Assembly (NCBI RefSeq): GCF_958979055.1
Contig: NC_084886.1
Span: forward strand, 48,191,654 to 48,255,653
Reading direction: 5' to 3'
Source of the DNA: Alnus glutinosa
Lineage: Eukaryota; Streptophyta; Magnoliopsida; Fagales; Betulaceae
DNA length: 64,000 nt
A program made the position numbers and the translations under genes. Below, one piece after another: positions 1-13,220 of the stretch. Below the pieces are notes generated by a model that worked only from the letters and a program-made list of their open reading frames with translations, ran no database searches and was not told where the DNA came from. The stretch's first letter is position 1, and the number at the start of each line of letters is the position of its first letter.

Positions 1-574
1 GGAAACAATTAAGATCATAGCGATAAGATATATGTCAATCCCATTATAACGACTTGTTTGGGTTCATATGTCAGCATTTCCAGTCCTGTCTTTTTGTTAT
101 TCGGAGGCTTCACAAGAACCAGCAATAGACAAAGCTTCCAAAAAAAAAAGTAATAGACAAAGCTTACTGCATGCATGACAAGAGTACTATTAGGTCCAGT
201 ATATGACGTAAGTGATGAGAAATGTCTTTTTCTTTTTACTTTCTTTCTTTTTTTATTTTTTTCTATTGGTCAAGATGTTGCCCAAGAATTTTAATTCTTA
301 GGAATTAGCTGTTCAAATTAAAAGTAATTTAGATAGTTATTGTGAAAGAACTTGTGTAAGATCCAGCTGCCAGAGTAAATATATAGCTAGCCAGCTTAAA
401 ATTTGCTTGAGTAGTTAAATCTCACATTGGTTCTCTGAACAGTTGATTGTTGTGCATTCAAATATATTTTACGTACAATTAGCTAGTTCATTAGCTAAAA
501 TAGAAAAATGTATAAAGAAAGAATCGATAATTGGATGAAAATTGTATTTGAAAAACCATTAGCTGAAATTTAAA

Positions 575-608
<34 letters not shown>

Positions 609-2588
609 TGCAGCTTTATTTAGCTATTATTGATAAAAATTTAGAAATTCCATTAAGAAGAAGAAGATATAGGAAAATCCACTAAGATCCAGTTGCCTGA
701 GTAAAATCTAGATTTTACTTCAGCTAAGTCAACTTCGGATTCGATGCTCTCCACACAAGCGCATCTAATGGAATCTAAACTTCAATGAAAGGAATTTTTC
801 TTTTAAATTGGATTGAAATGAATTTTTTCAATTCAGTCAATTAAATTGACATATGTTCCTAAAGCACGTAAATTAATTACATATGAGAATCACATGCTCT
901 GTTAAGCATATTAATTATTTTTGTTCTATTTAATTTATCTCGTTGTCGATTGATTTAACCCCAAACTCTTATGAGAGAGGTAACATGCAATACAAACATT
1001 TTAAAGTTTATTACACTAAATTAAGAGTACTTTTTGAATATTATGAAGTAATTGCAAAAACAATGAAAGTTGGATAAGGGTTTTTCTTATTTAATTTGAG
1101 GGATGATTCTTAACCACATCTCTCCATTATGCACAGTGAATCAAAAATGATTATTTATATATATGGCTCCATACATACTGCGCCGGAGTTCATCTCTCTC
1201 AGCTCCCTCTCTAGCTGGCTAGTTCATCCCATTTTGTAAGGTGGGATTCTTCCAACCTGATTTTTGTTGGAGTCCAAACACGAAAGCACCAACTTTGATT
1301 CTGAAAAAACTTAATTAATTTGTCCCATCAGACCCCATGTCTTTTATGGTTGGAAAAATAAAATGTGGGACGAATCGATCTCTCCTAAGTCGATCAATAT
1401 GCATTTAACGTGCATAAATTTTCTATAACCCACATGTAAGAGTGATATGTGTTCTCTAAACATGTGGGATGCACATACTATTAAAACAACATGTACTTTA
1501 ATTTTCACATGCCAAATGACACATGTCACTATTACATGTGAGTTGTAAGAAATTTCATACCCCATATGCATATATCCTCCAATATTATACTAATAATAAT
1601 AATAATAATAATTAACAACGTGGTGTAATTAATTACTTTAATTTTCAACCTGGTGAAAATCTCCTATGCATGTACGTCAATATATATCTCTACGGATCGA
1701 ATTGAAAGGCATCTTACAATATATACTTGAAACACACGCTTAAAAAAAGAAAGAAAGAATGAAAGAATACAATACTGGAAACACTCAAGGGCTGGCATAA
1801 TTCCCTACCCTGTCATATAAAAAAAAAAAAACAGAGAATTTTTCATTAGGATGATGGCCGGATTAGACATCATAACATGGAAGCTTTTTTTGTCAAAAGG
1901 GATGAGCAGTACTTGTTGGATTGCTGACTTCAAACGTCACTGCTAGGATATATAGCATAAAAGATATGTGTTCGATGTCATTAATTCTGCTTGTACATCG
2001 TTTTTGTAAATTCACCATTAAATAGATCTAATTAATCAAACTTAGTTCATAGCTATACGTCGAAATGCTTGATTTATTGGGATTAATTTTTCTTTTTGTA
2101 GGAGCTAATTGATTAAAGTCAAAAGAAAAGAAGACAAATTAGACAGTATATCTTATATATCATGCTTTTGAATGAATAAGACAAAATATCTAAAGTTGAA
2201 GTTGAGCATAAGTTCTAATATTTTGGATGAGTGAATTTGGAAAATAATTACTAACCACGTCATCTGCACTAGATTAAGATAAAATTGAAGTTAATTAGAG
2301 TAAATCCCCCAATGATTGAATTCACTCAAACCGTCGATCTTTTAGATATGGTGTACATACGTAGCCACTCATCTCCAAAAACATTACATAATTACCCCAC
2401 ATGCATCACGATAGTGCACTAAGCCTAATTTCTATTTGGTGGTCAATGAATCGAATCCCACACTTCCCATTAAAAAAATAAAGAAATAAAAGGCAATAGC
2501 ATTATTATCATAAAGATCCACAGCAAACTCTCGACTCCATCATGATCATTTCGATAATTCTAGGCTCTAGCTAGTTGTTTGTAATATT

Positions 2589-2647
<59 letters not shown>

Positions 2648-2920
2648 GTGTTTGTTTTACCAACAAAAAGAAAAAAGAAGAAAAGAAGAAAAGAAAATAA
2701 AAGAAAAAGGAATTAATGCGGACGTACGTATTAATTAAATGGATAAGGGAATCCAAGAGAGACAGAGACAGGAAATGCTGATCGATCGACTTGTATTGGT
2801 GTTGTGCATATTGCTTTTCTGGTCTATAAGAAGGCTCTTTCTCATCATGGTGGTGGCAGCCACAAAGATAGAAGTAACCGTGTAAGTGAGAGGTTGTGTA
2901 TCAGCCATAGATCGATAGAG
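1..2920. other. Intergenic region upstream of the WAT1-like gene
   Basis: No gene could be supported here. The stretch is AT-rich and holds simple repeats: an AAT/AATAAT run near 573-605, another near 1588-1612, and a TA run near 2598-2636 that passes into GT. A polypurine AAG/AAAG tract lies at about 2664-2710, just before the WAT1-like leader. The stretch 2760-2920 is probably 5' leader of that gene. Short reading frames here have no recognisable content. Confidence 0.6.
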
Positions 2921-5619
2921 ATGGCATGTGGGATGTCTTACGAAGGGTTTAATAAGCTTAAACCCTACTTGGCAATGATCTCCTTGCAGTTTGGTTACGC
3001 AGGAATGTATATCGTCTCCATGGTCTCTTTGAAGCGAGGCATGAGCCACTACGTACTTGCAACCTACCGTCATGTTGTTGCCACCATTGTCATCGCTCCC
3101 TTTGCGATTCTTCTTGAAAGGTCTCTCTCTCTCTCGTGCGCATTAATATATCTGTTGCTATATATATATACTAGTAATTGAACTAGTAGATTCCCTTCGA
3201 TCTTCTTTGCTGCTTTATCAATATAATGAATATTAATTGTCTTTTGTTCTTTTTACAGGAAAACAAGACCAAAGATGACTCTGCCGATCTTCCTAAGAAT
3301 TGTCGCGCTTGGTTTCCTAGAGTAATGCTCTAAATACGTACCCTTTTTTTTCTTTTTTTTTATGAATAATTGAACTATATTGATATAAAAAAAAACTGTA
3401 CAAACTCCAAAACCACAAACAGAAACACAAGAGCAAACAAGCTCTAAAACTTCTCAAACAAACCCAGCAAAACAAGCTGAAAACGAGACTACAACCAAAA
3501 CAAACGGTCAACAAGACAGGAAAACACGAGAAAACAAACAAGCAACTGGAACTTAAGACAGAAAAGACTCATCAATATTCCAGCTCTTACAAAGACTAAT
3601 ATTTTCCTTGGTCTTTTGAAACTTTCCTTTTCCTGCAATCCGAGTTCTCACCTACTTTAAATACGTACCTTGGTTTACTTATATTCGTACATAGATGCTT
3701 CGGCATGCATGCCAAAGCCATCATGATAAGTTCTTTCATTTGATGTATTGTGCATGGACTGTTGTCTGTTGCATATGCAAAGCCATCATAATTTTCTTTT
3801 TTTATATATATCAAGATAAGTATTTCTTTCATTTGATGTATATATATATTCTGCATGGACTGTTGTCTGTTGCGTATGCAAAGCCATCAAAATTTTCTGG
3901 ATCGGATAAAAGAGGTGACCAGGCCAGGTGGAACGTCTAACTTGGAAATTAAAAAGCCTTTTTAATTAATTGATTCTTTTTTAATATTATTTTATTTTTG
4001 GGCTATGAAAATAATTTTTTAAGAAGAAGAGGAGGCAAGGCAGTAAAACATGTAGTCCAGGGTCTAATATTGGTGGAGTTTTGCTTTAATCACCAGGCCG
4101 GTGCTTGATCAGAACTTCTATTATTTGGGGATGAAGTACACCTCAGCCACATTTGCATCTACCATCTTCAATATGCTCCCCGCAATAACCTTCTTAATGG
4201 CAATCGTCTTCAGGTACAATTAAGTTCCAATTAATTTATTTATTTAATTACCCACGTCATCATTCACTAATTATATGTAGCGTTAGTCGACAGCATGCAT
4301 GCAATAATTGGCTGGCACTGGCCGGCCGGGGCCACATATATACCAATTGTAAATTATTTGTCATGGCCCAAAAGGTGATCTAATAAAATAATATTATTCT
4401 GATAATTAATCAGGTTAGAGACGGTAAATTTCAAGAAGTTACACAGCGCAGCCAAGGTGGTGGGCACAGTAATCACGGTGATGGGAGCAATGGTGATGAC
4501 CTTGTACAAAGGCCCCATCGTTAATTTCATCATCGGGCGAGCGCCAAGCCACCACAAAAGCAGCGCCGAATTGGCGGATCAGCATTTGGTCACCGGCACG
4601 TTAATGCTCCTAGCTGGTTGCTGTAGCTGGGCCGCCTTCTTTATACTGCAAGTGAGCTAATTTAATTTATACAATTACACATTAATTAATTAATCCATCA
4701 ATTTATTTAATTTCCTATGGCTAAATATATATATATATATCGTCAATCGATCCGCACTGTGATCGATCGATGGTTGTGGTTCGATACAATATCAGTCATT
4801 TACGTTGAAGAAGTACCCTGCGGAGCTCTCTCTCACAGCTTGGATATGCCTGATGGGCGCGGTGGAAGGTTCAATCGTGACACTTGTGATGGAACGTGAC
4901 ATGAGCGTGTGGGCCATTGGATGGGACTCCAGGCTTCTTGCCGCTGTTTATTCTGTAAGTATATATCCGATACTCGATCACGAATCTTGGCTTTATTCTG
5001 CGCAGCTACATGCATGCAGTATATATATATATATATATATATATATACGTACACTTGGAAAAGAATGTTCAGCTAGCTTTAATAAATTAAAGAAGGCCAA
5101 AATGGGCGATGCATAATCTTTTGACACTATTGAAAAATGTTACAATTAGGGGATAGTTTGCTCCGGAATCGCATTTTACGTACAAGGATTTGTAATCAAG
5201 CTACGCGGCCCCGTGTTCGTGACATCTTTTAGCCCACTCTGCATGATCATCACTGCTGCTCTGGGCTTCATTATTTTAGCTGAGCAAACCCGCCTTGGAA
5301 GGTATATATATAATATAATGCTCTTCATTAATTCTTTCGAGAATTTACATATCCATCGCAATGTCTTTTGTGCTGATCATTTCCTATATATATATATATA
5401 TATTTCAGTATAATTGGAGCCATTCTGATAGTCTTCGGCCTTTACACTGTCGTATGGGGTAAAAGCAAAGATCTTCCAATCTCAAAAGCGACAGTAATCG
5501 ACGAGAAAAGTGGCACCCAAGAATTACCAATCACGGACACCACTAAATCAATCAACGCCAGTTGCAAAAACGATGTTGTAGCTGCCGGAATTTTGTTAAA
5601 GAATCCGGCGACAGTCTAG
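2921..5619 (+). CDS. WAT1-related (UMAMIT/nodulin MtN21-like) EamA transporter, 7 exons
   Basis: Exons: 2921-3120, 3259-3321, 4097-4213, 4414-4651, 4796-4954, 5150-5301 and 5409-5619. All introns are GT-AG and the phases close to give 379 residues, the usual length of the family. The first exon reads MACGMSYEGFNKLKPYLAM and runs into the typical first helix with FGYAGMYIVS. The second EamA half contains SFTLKKYPAELSLTAW and ends with LYTVVWGKSKD before a hydrophilic cytosolic tail. Ten membrane helices in two EamA repeats are expected. The family moves amino acids or auxin-related solutes across the plasma membrane or tonoplast; the substrate cannot be read from sequence. It resembles the At1g21890/At1g44800 subgroup (from memory). 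The ATG at 2921 is preferred because the protein starts at the family's usual point. Intron 2 carries a LINE tail and a local duplication. Confidence 0.93.
3345..3600 (-). mobile_element. 3' tail of a LINE-like element in WAT1-like intron 2
   Basis: Read on the minus strand, the segment ends in a sequence like CAATATAGTTCAATTATTC followed by an A-rich tail (the T run at about 3346-3360 of the plus strand). This is how many plant L1 copies end. Upstream of the tail it is T- and G-rich without a readable frame, so only the 3' untranslated end seems to be present. It lies antisense to the host gene. Confidence 0.5.
3729..3898. repeat. Imperfect tandem duplication of about 65 bp in WAT1-like intron 2
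   Basis: The motif TTCTTTCATTTGATGTA followed by GCATGGACTGTTGTCTGTTG and GCAAAGCCATCA occurs twice, at about 3731-3799 and 3823-3897. The second copy carries an inserted AT run. It lies inside the intron and does not touch a splice site. Confidence 0.75.
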
Positions 5620-6183
5620 GGTCGTGAATACGTACACTTTCTTTCTCCAAGCTAGCTAGCAGCCTAGCATGCTGCTGCTGCTTTCAATGTGTATCTATTC
5701 ACTTGTTTAATGTTCGTTGAGATCGATTACAACGAGAGCTATATATATTATAAATAAGTGAATTATGTTTTGCTATATATATATATATATATATATATTG
5801 TTAAAGCACTCTCATTATCTTTCTTCTTCTTTTTTCCTCCAAAATTTAGGAAATCAAACTATATGTATACTTTTTACTTTCTTATCTAAATATACTCTAC
5901 AATAGCTTTTATTCTCTTTCTCTATACCACATAAATATTCATTTGTTAGAAAATATAAGTTCCCTAATCCTCACATTTTTTACAAAAAATTCCAAAATAA
6001 TCCTTAATGAAAGGCAAAGAGAGAAGATAAATATTTTGTGTTAAAATAATGGATAAAGAAATCCTTTAGCTTGGAAGGCAAAGATTGGATAGTTGCTGCA
6101 AGTGGTTTTTTTGTACTTTTTTCCTATATTTAAATAAAATAAGCAGTTATTGGGTAGTTATTGGGAATACTCTTATAGCCTGT

Positions 6184-6627
6184 GGAAAAACTTCGCTAAT
6201 CCCAGGAACTATCAATGGTTGTACAATCATAATCTCGAATTATCAGTTTTTACAATGTCGATATATGAAGTTTCAGTCTCTTTTAATTAATTTCATTCAT
6301 ACGGTCTACCGTTAAGGTTTAAAGTTAAATCAAATGGTAAACAGGTAAAATATTTTTTATACTCCTGTAAAATTTATAAAATTATAACTTAATCCTAAAT
6401 TTTTTTTAAAAAAGTATACGTGAATTTTTAGTTTTTTTTTTTTTATTTTATAAACGGGGGTATTTTGAGCATTTTGGAATCATCCGTTAGGATTTAATAG
6501 AAAATCTTTACTGATGAGTGAAATTAATCAGGACCGAAACATGAAATACCGATATTGCAAAAATTAATAATTTGAGATTATGATTGCAAAACATATAATA
6601 CTTTAGGAGATAAGCGAAATTTTTCCT
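6184..6627. mobile_element. Non-autonomous element with terminal inverted repeats of about 100 bp
   Basis: The left arm (about 6184-6290, starting GGAAAAACTTCGCTAATCCC) matches the reverse complement of the right arm (about 6525-6627), including a shared CAATCATAATCTC core. No coding sequence lies between the arms. The inner motif ATCCGTTAGGATTTAA also appears, in related form, in the element at 16581-17127, so the two may be related. I could not identify a clean target duplication, so the superfamily is open; a Mutator-like type is plausible. Confidence 0.65.
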
Positions 6628-7284
6628 AATATATTTATATACTTCATTTTCTTTTTCTTCTACTTTTGGTGCTTTAATTTGGTTTAGGTTAAGTCTTATT
6701 CCTTATACGACTTTTTTTTTTTTTTTTTGAGGATCTTTCCTTATACGACTTATGCTTATGAAAGATACTAAATCTATAATGGAAAAGAATATAGGACACT
6801 TTGCATGTGTATGTTGGTGCCTCGAATGTCCTATGATTAAAATGCAAATTGTGACATATACATATATAAACTAAAGGGGAATCAGAGTCGATCGTGCATG
6901 GTAACTTGAAGATCGACGTGGCCCATTTTTTTGAAATAAAAATTCCTTACATTACCCCCATATTTTAAAGTTTTCATTTTAATTGGGCAGATGAAAATAT
7001 GCATTTTAAAAATGTACGTGAGAATCTTATATATTTTGAACATATTTCAAACACATATAATGTTCTAGATATAAAGTAAAAAACCATACTTTCATCCCAC
7101 ACTTATTTCATCATGCTTATGTGATAATGTCAATCAATCATTCTTAGAAATAAAAAAAAAAAAAAAAAAAGAGCTGATCGATTGGAACTGGCACGTTCAC
7201 ATTATAGGATAGTGATCGATGAAATAAAAATATGATTTATAGGACCATTCACTCCAATCAATTATAAGACCCAAATTGCATTAA

Positions 7285-7471
7285 GAGAAATGCTACTCAC
7301 ACTCTCACTTCTACATTCTCAAGTGCATACTCCCTAACATGAGAGTGAAAATCATCATTATATTTTGGATAAATTACTATTAGATTTTGAATCTGATTGT
7401 GATTTTCACTGCCACATCAAAAAATGTGAGAATAGGAATGCGAGAGTGAGAACGTGTAGCATTTCTAGATC
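7285..7471. mobile_element. MITE, about 187 bp, with 9-bp target duplication
   Basis: The two ends are inverted copies: AGAAATGCTACTCACACTC on the left, and a right end whose reverse complement reads AGAAATGCTACACGTTCTC, with further match inward to ATTCTCA. The 9-mer TTGCATTAA flanks both sides (7276-7284 and 7472-7480). A 9-bp duplication is typical of Mutator-like elements. It lies about 450 bp upstream of the ChaC start codon. Confidence 0.75.
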
Positions 7472-7927
7472 TTGCATTAATATTAGTCTTAAAGAAGGCT
7501 TAAAAATTATTCAGAAAGAAGAAAAAGGAAAATCATAATCAAGTTTTAGTATTATTGTAGAAAATCATATTTAATTTCTCATGCAGATGTAGTTATAATT
7601 AACCTAAAAAAAATAAAAAATAAAAACTGAAAATGAAAATCCATTGAGGACCCTCACAGGCTCACACCATAACAATAGGTACCGTTCTTTGAGATGTCAT
7701 GGACTCATGGCGAGTTCCTAGTGGAGGCCCGATAAATCCCTCGGCCTCAACAGTTTGGTCGCAAAGCCTCTGTCCTCTCTACTCTCTAGCTTTGCGCAAC
7801 CAGACCCACTTGATACATATATGGCCTCTCTCTCTCTCGGCTATTATTCTTCCGTGGAGAGAGAAAGCAGAGAGCCAGAGATTGGATTAGAAAGAAAACA
7901 AAGTGAGAGTAACAAGGTGGGAGAGAG

Positions 7928-10900
7928 ATGGTGATGTGGGTATTTGGGTATGGTTCTCTTATATGGAAAGCTGGCTTCAACTACGATCAGCGCCTCGTTG
8001 GTTTCATCAAAGACTATCGCCGTGTCTTCTATCAAGGTTCTCTTCTTTGTGTGCGTGCGTGTTGTGTTATGCGTATTCCTTCTATTTTGTTCATGTTTTG
8101 TTTGGTGGGTCATTACGATTTAGGTAGTACGGACCACAGAGGGACACCGGAGTATCCAGGAAGGACGGTGACATTGGAGCCTGCAGAAGGGGAAGTCTGT
8201 GTAAGTTTTTCTTGACAAACATCGACGCCCACATCCCAGTTTTCAATTATCATTTTTCTTGTTGGTCTATAATTACTTGAATGCTGGTAATTCTCAATCA
8301 TGCAGTGATTATTGTATCGTAATGTGAAAGCTATTAAGCTATTATCTTTATGGGATATCGTACATTGCAGATATACATACATATATGTATGACTAATGGA
8401 AAAGAGGACATAATCTACTCCATTTAAGTGATGGATTGTAATTCATAATCCAATGATTCATTTGGGGATGCTGATATTTAACAGTACGAGGCAATTATAT
8501 AAAATGAATGTAAATTAGAGGAGTATCATGAGATAAAATGTTAAGCTCTTTACTCCAAATTTCATTGACAGAGCAAACTTGCTAAATTGCTAGGTGCTTT
8601 GTCGTTTGGGTGGGCAGGTTAAGTTTTGTTTTTATGTTGATGCAATGGTTTTATTCTTTTTCCGCTTAACTTGTACACAAACTTCTGTCAACATAGAGGA
8701 AGAATAGGTTATCTCAGTTGCATCAAGGAAAACAATTTACGAAAAAAAATAAAAGGTATCATGTGATTGGTATGCAAAAATTTATGCTCACTAACATCCT
8801 TATATATTTTTGCCTAAAAAAGGAAGGCACCCAACTAGTCTTTGGTTGTCTGTAGTCAGAGAAAAGAAACAGCCTCTAGCTGTTCATCAATGGTAAACAG
8901 AACATAGAAGTCTCCCGCTTAAAATATATCCGTATGCCATACCCCTGTTTGGTCCTTGAGTTGACATAATTAAGTTCTTTTGTGCTGAATTTCAAATTAT
9001 CAAACAAGACAAATATGTGAAGTAGATAAATTTGGGATTTTGCGAGGTCACAGTGGGGAGTTGCCTACAAGGTATCTAAGAAGGAAGATGAAGAAGTTGC
9101 ACTAACGGTAAGGTTCTTCCATCTTCTTGCCTGTTATTGATTTGCTTAATTACTTCATACGGGTAAAAAATTCCTTACTCTCAGGAGCCATGGAGAATAT
9201 TATTAGTCCATTCCATGCAATGCATACATACTATGATGTACTGGGAAGTTAAGAAATGAAGTTCCATATGATTAACTGAATATTAACAACAGAGTAGGAC
9301 TTGCATTATTTGCGCTGTAACCATGTACAAACTTGTAAATAATTCTCCATGCCTCTAAAGTGAATGACAAAACTGAACATTTTAAGCTGGTGGCTTGGGG
9401 TTTCAAGCAGGGAAAGGAGACCTCTGAGTTTCAATATCAAATGAGGGCGTAACTATTACTTTGCACTTGATATGGAAAACAGATCATTTTAACACACAAA
9501 AACTCTTTTCTGCTCTTAAGAGGGTTAAGCATGGTATGGTATTATGGTAGTAGCTCCATATAGGACGTTCTGCCCTTTTTAAACCTTTTTCCTCAAGGAT
9601 ATGCACCCCCAGGCACATGCGCAGTGTGGCAGCAGGGGGTTCCATTTAAGTCTGCTCCTATTGTTATATTCAATTTGGGACACACTCAGTTAATTTGATC
9701 ATTGCCATCGAAGTTGTTACGTGTGGCTTTTTGTTGTCTTTTGGAATTTTCTGTGCTGAATGCTATATATCTCATCTTCATTGCAAATATACCTGCCTAT
9801 CTGATCTCCTACTATCTTCCTTAACAAAAAGAGTAAAAAAGAAATATCCTACAATATGAATATTTACAACTTCATTCATCTAATAATCATCATCTCTTTC
9901 AGTTTCATGGAATTATTCCCTGATAAAAAGGTCTATGGCATCAACCCCCTTTGTCTTTTCCCTCTTAACACTTCTTTTATAAAAATGGTATATTGGTTCT
10001 CCTCACTATAATTACAAGCCCCTCACTTAACCACTCAGTTTTCTAGTCTTTCATGTAAGACTTTTTTTAAAAACCCACTTCTTACAGCATGCTGGTGTTG
10101 TGCAGCTATATGTTTGGTTGCTGCCAAGAGGCAGTAGAATGACTCGATGAGTGGTTAAGTGTGGGGCAGTAGAATGACTCAATGAATCCCAATCTTTTAT
10201 GACTGACAGCACCCTCTGTGAAAAATAATATCTATTATTTGAAGTTTGCAAAGCACTTCATCACCCAAGAGCTTGTGTAATCTGCTTGAAAATCTTTCAA
10301 CTAGTTATCAATCAGTCCTGAATTATCATTTTGTTAATCAAATTTTGAGCTTGTGAAGATGCTTACCATGTTTTGCAACCTCGCTTTTCAGTCTGAATTT
10401 TTTCTGCAGCCCATGACTAATACTTCCTGTTATAAGTACACAGTATTTAGAAGTGAGGGAGAAACAGTACGACAAGAAGGATTATCTTGATTTCTTCACT
10501 GTAAGTGCTACATGCTAGTATTTGGTGTCAATAGCGTAATGAATTTATCAATTATGTAAGTTAATCTACTGAAATCTGTTTTAGGAACCCTCAGCTACAA
10601 CTCCCACTGTTTCTGGAGTAATGGTGTAAGCGGCAAAACCATCAAGAACTTTATATCTTTTATACATGTTGGATTGCCACAAGCCAACCAGGTCAATACC
10701 TAAACTTTCACCTTTTAGGTACATTGCATCTCCAGACAAGAAGCTCAATGGGAATTACTTGGGGCCTGCTTCTCTTGAAGATATTGCCAAGTATGCATCT
10801 TTCTGCATTTGCTGTGAAAGAAAACTGTGCTCTGAAATCTTGAATCCGAGTAGTGAGACCTACCTAAATTTATGAAGCACACTCTTCTCTGTCTTACTGA

Positions 10901-11471
10901 CAATTTAAAAAATTAACCACGATTTATTTTTAGTCCTTTAATGTCATTATTTCACAATCTTAGAAGACTGGATGATCAGATAACATTATATGTTGTTGAA
11001 GATGACTGTTTTTATCTTTTTCAAAGTCCTGATATCAGTTGCCTTTACTGTATTCATGGTGCTTTTCTCGACCATATATTCATTGCTCCCCCTCGTCCAG
11101 TAAACCCTACATTTAATTTGTGCTACAGCCCAGTTATTCTGCTAGTTGGGTGATTCCCCCTTTGTATCCTTTTCTCGTCGTGCAGGCAAATCATTCATGC
11201 TGAAGGCCCTTCAGGACCCAACAGAGACTACCTTTTTCACCTTGAGAAGGCTCTTGTTCAAATGGGTAAGGTTCTCTTCATAACCTTTAGATTTATCTAT
11301 TACCGGTTGTATTAGTTTTTCGCTCTTTAACTGGAATGGCTCTCCCTCCCTCCCTCCCTCCCTCTCTCTCTCTCTTCTTTTTTTTGGATAGGATGTAAAG
11401 ACAAACATGTAATGGATCTTGCAAATGAAGTGAGGCGCATCCTTTCCCAGGGGGAGCTGACTGCTTCATGA
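7928..11471 (+). CDS. ChaC-type gamma-glutamylcyclotransferase, 8 exons
   Basis: Exons: 7928-8036, 8124-8200, 9054-9107, 10444-10500, 10585-10625, 10719-10790, 11186-11265 and 11392-11471, giving 189 residues. The N-terminus [13 protein letters not shown] carries the family's YGSL substrate-binding loop (about residues 8-11). The glutamate in [10 protein letters not shown] (about residue 83) sits where the family has its catalytic Glu. The C-terminal part [14 protein letters not shown] is also typical. Plant members cleave the gamma-glutamyl group of glutathione in the cytosol to give 5-oxoproline and Cys-Gly, recycling glutamate and supporting thiol turnover. The protein is complete, with no sign of decay. 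In Arabidopsis a ChaC gene sits next to a WAT1 gene (from memory), as here. Confidence 0.95.
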
Positions 11472-12408
11472 GGTCATGAATACTTGGCAAAAGGCAAAAG
11501 GTTTTTATGATTTGGAAGCAGTCATCAAGGTTTATCTGTTGAAAGATACTAAACATATTGGACTTGATAAAAAAAAGGCTGGATACTAAGCATTGTTGGG
11601 ACTCAGCTTTTCATTTAATAGAGGCCCCTCCTGTTGTTAAACAATCACTCCCATTGTAAAATCTTGTCACTATTGAGCTTCTGTGCTCGTGCCAAGAGTT
11701 ATGCTAGCCACTAGAGACTCCATTAGGGCATGAGAAGAAACATGGACTTCCACCAAAAGCAAGGTGTTGTAAAATTCCATTCTTTTTTCTTGCTCACCTC
11801 AGTTGTTTCAACAAATATTATGTTGAATCCAATAATTGATGCTTACTTTTGATCATACATATCCTTTCTACCTCGATATAACTTGTCCATTTGTGACAAA
11901 CAAAACTCATCGCTTGAATGTACTTTCACGACATGCCCGACTAACAAATCAGCTCCAAGAAACAAATATACAACCCGGAGATACAAGGCTTCTCCTTGAA
12001 AAGAGCAGTGGCAAAATCTGTTGTTCAACCGGAGATTGTTGATCATACCTCAACAATCAGACCGGTGGATCACTGACTAAATAGTTAAAGATGGTACTCG
12101 TACAAACGCGATTCAATTTTCACTGCCCGTTAGCTTGAGAGGGCATTCGGATCCTATTTATTCGGGCAAGTATTTGAACATTTTGAGTAGATAGAGTCTA
12201 AGCTACTCAAACATCTGCCCGAGCAGCGTAAGACCCAATGCAATGGGCAGCCTCATTAGAACATTCATATTGAGCTCTCCAAAAGTTATTTTTAGCCAAA
12301 TTATTGGGTGCGGTTGAGGGGTGCAGTGGAGTGAGGGGGAGTGTGAGAACTGAGAAGGGGGGTTGAAGGTGGAGAGAAAAAAATGAGAACATGAATTTCA
12401 CTAATAGA

Positions 12409-12449
<41 letters not shown>

Positions 12450-13220
12450 AGGTAGATAAATATTTAAAGAGTTAGATGTTTAATGGTTTTGAAAAACTGG
12501 CTAGTTAAAATAAAAATAAAAAATAAACTTTTAGGTTTAAATTTAAAGAAACTTTGAGGACCTCACTAGGAATGACCTGATCACCATCCACATAAGAGGT
12601 CATCAATTTAGAATCAGTTTTCTGTAGCCATATCCAATCAGTTTAGGTTCAGGGAATTTTGGTCCTGCACCAAAGGATAAATTTTCACGAAGCACTCGGC
12701 TTTGGGTCATTTGTTGCGTTCTGACATCTGCCTCCTCCAAATGCCCCTATTGACAAAATCCACTCCTTGAACCGGTTTTACTTGCAGAAATATGAAATTA
12801 GAACCAAAGGCTCAAATCTCCTCGAACCGGTTTGTCCAATTCTTACCGGTATCACTGAGAAATATACAAGGAGCTATTTTGGGTGGTAAGTCTCATCAAA
12901 ACAGACCCACTAGAAGGCTTTGATCACATTTAATACCAAATGTAACATACGCCAACATACAAAAATTACCAATTCTGCTTTCATAACTATCCTATCACCG
13001 ACCAAGGACACCTCCTTATGAGTCACTAATACAGCTGAAGTTGAAAACCCTAATTGGCAAAGCTGAATACAAATTCCAATCAAAGACTACCATCATTGAC
13101 TACTGTTCCACGCCCAAAAGAAACTATAGGAAAAAAAATGAAACTAAATTACAGTGTACATTCTTCTACTCTAACTGTTCAGGCTCCTGTTATCAGAAAC
13201 CAAGTCCTCTTATGAAGAAC
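11472..13220. other. Intergenic region between convergent ChaC and histone-chaperone genes
   Basis: The stretch holds the 3' regions of two convergent genes. An imperfect inverted repeat with CGGGCA arms lies at about 12163-12227. A TA run lies at 12413-12444. The block 12590-12900 repeats the word AACCGGTTT or GAACCGGTTT without forming a recognisable element. No gene is seen. Confidence 0.55.

Larger units (their letters stand above)
5620..7927. other. Intergenic region between the WAT1-like and ChaC genes
   Basis: The stretch holds the 3' region of the WAT1-like gene, TA runs at 5742-5800, one long-TIR element (6184-6627), a MITE (7285-7471) and the ChaC promoter and leader. The leader carries a CT run at about 7827-7838 and the purine-rich block 7857-7927. 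No further gene is seen. Confidence 0.6.

Noticed and set aside
1140-1260. TATA-like word followed by a CT-rich stretch, like a promoter for an unseen transcript
   Set aside because: No supported reading frame or RNA structure follows.
1340-1600. Repeated ACATGTG words suggesting an inverted-repeat element
   Set aside because: The words are short and not arranged as matched ends, and no target duplication was found.
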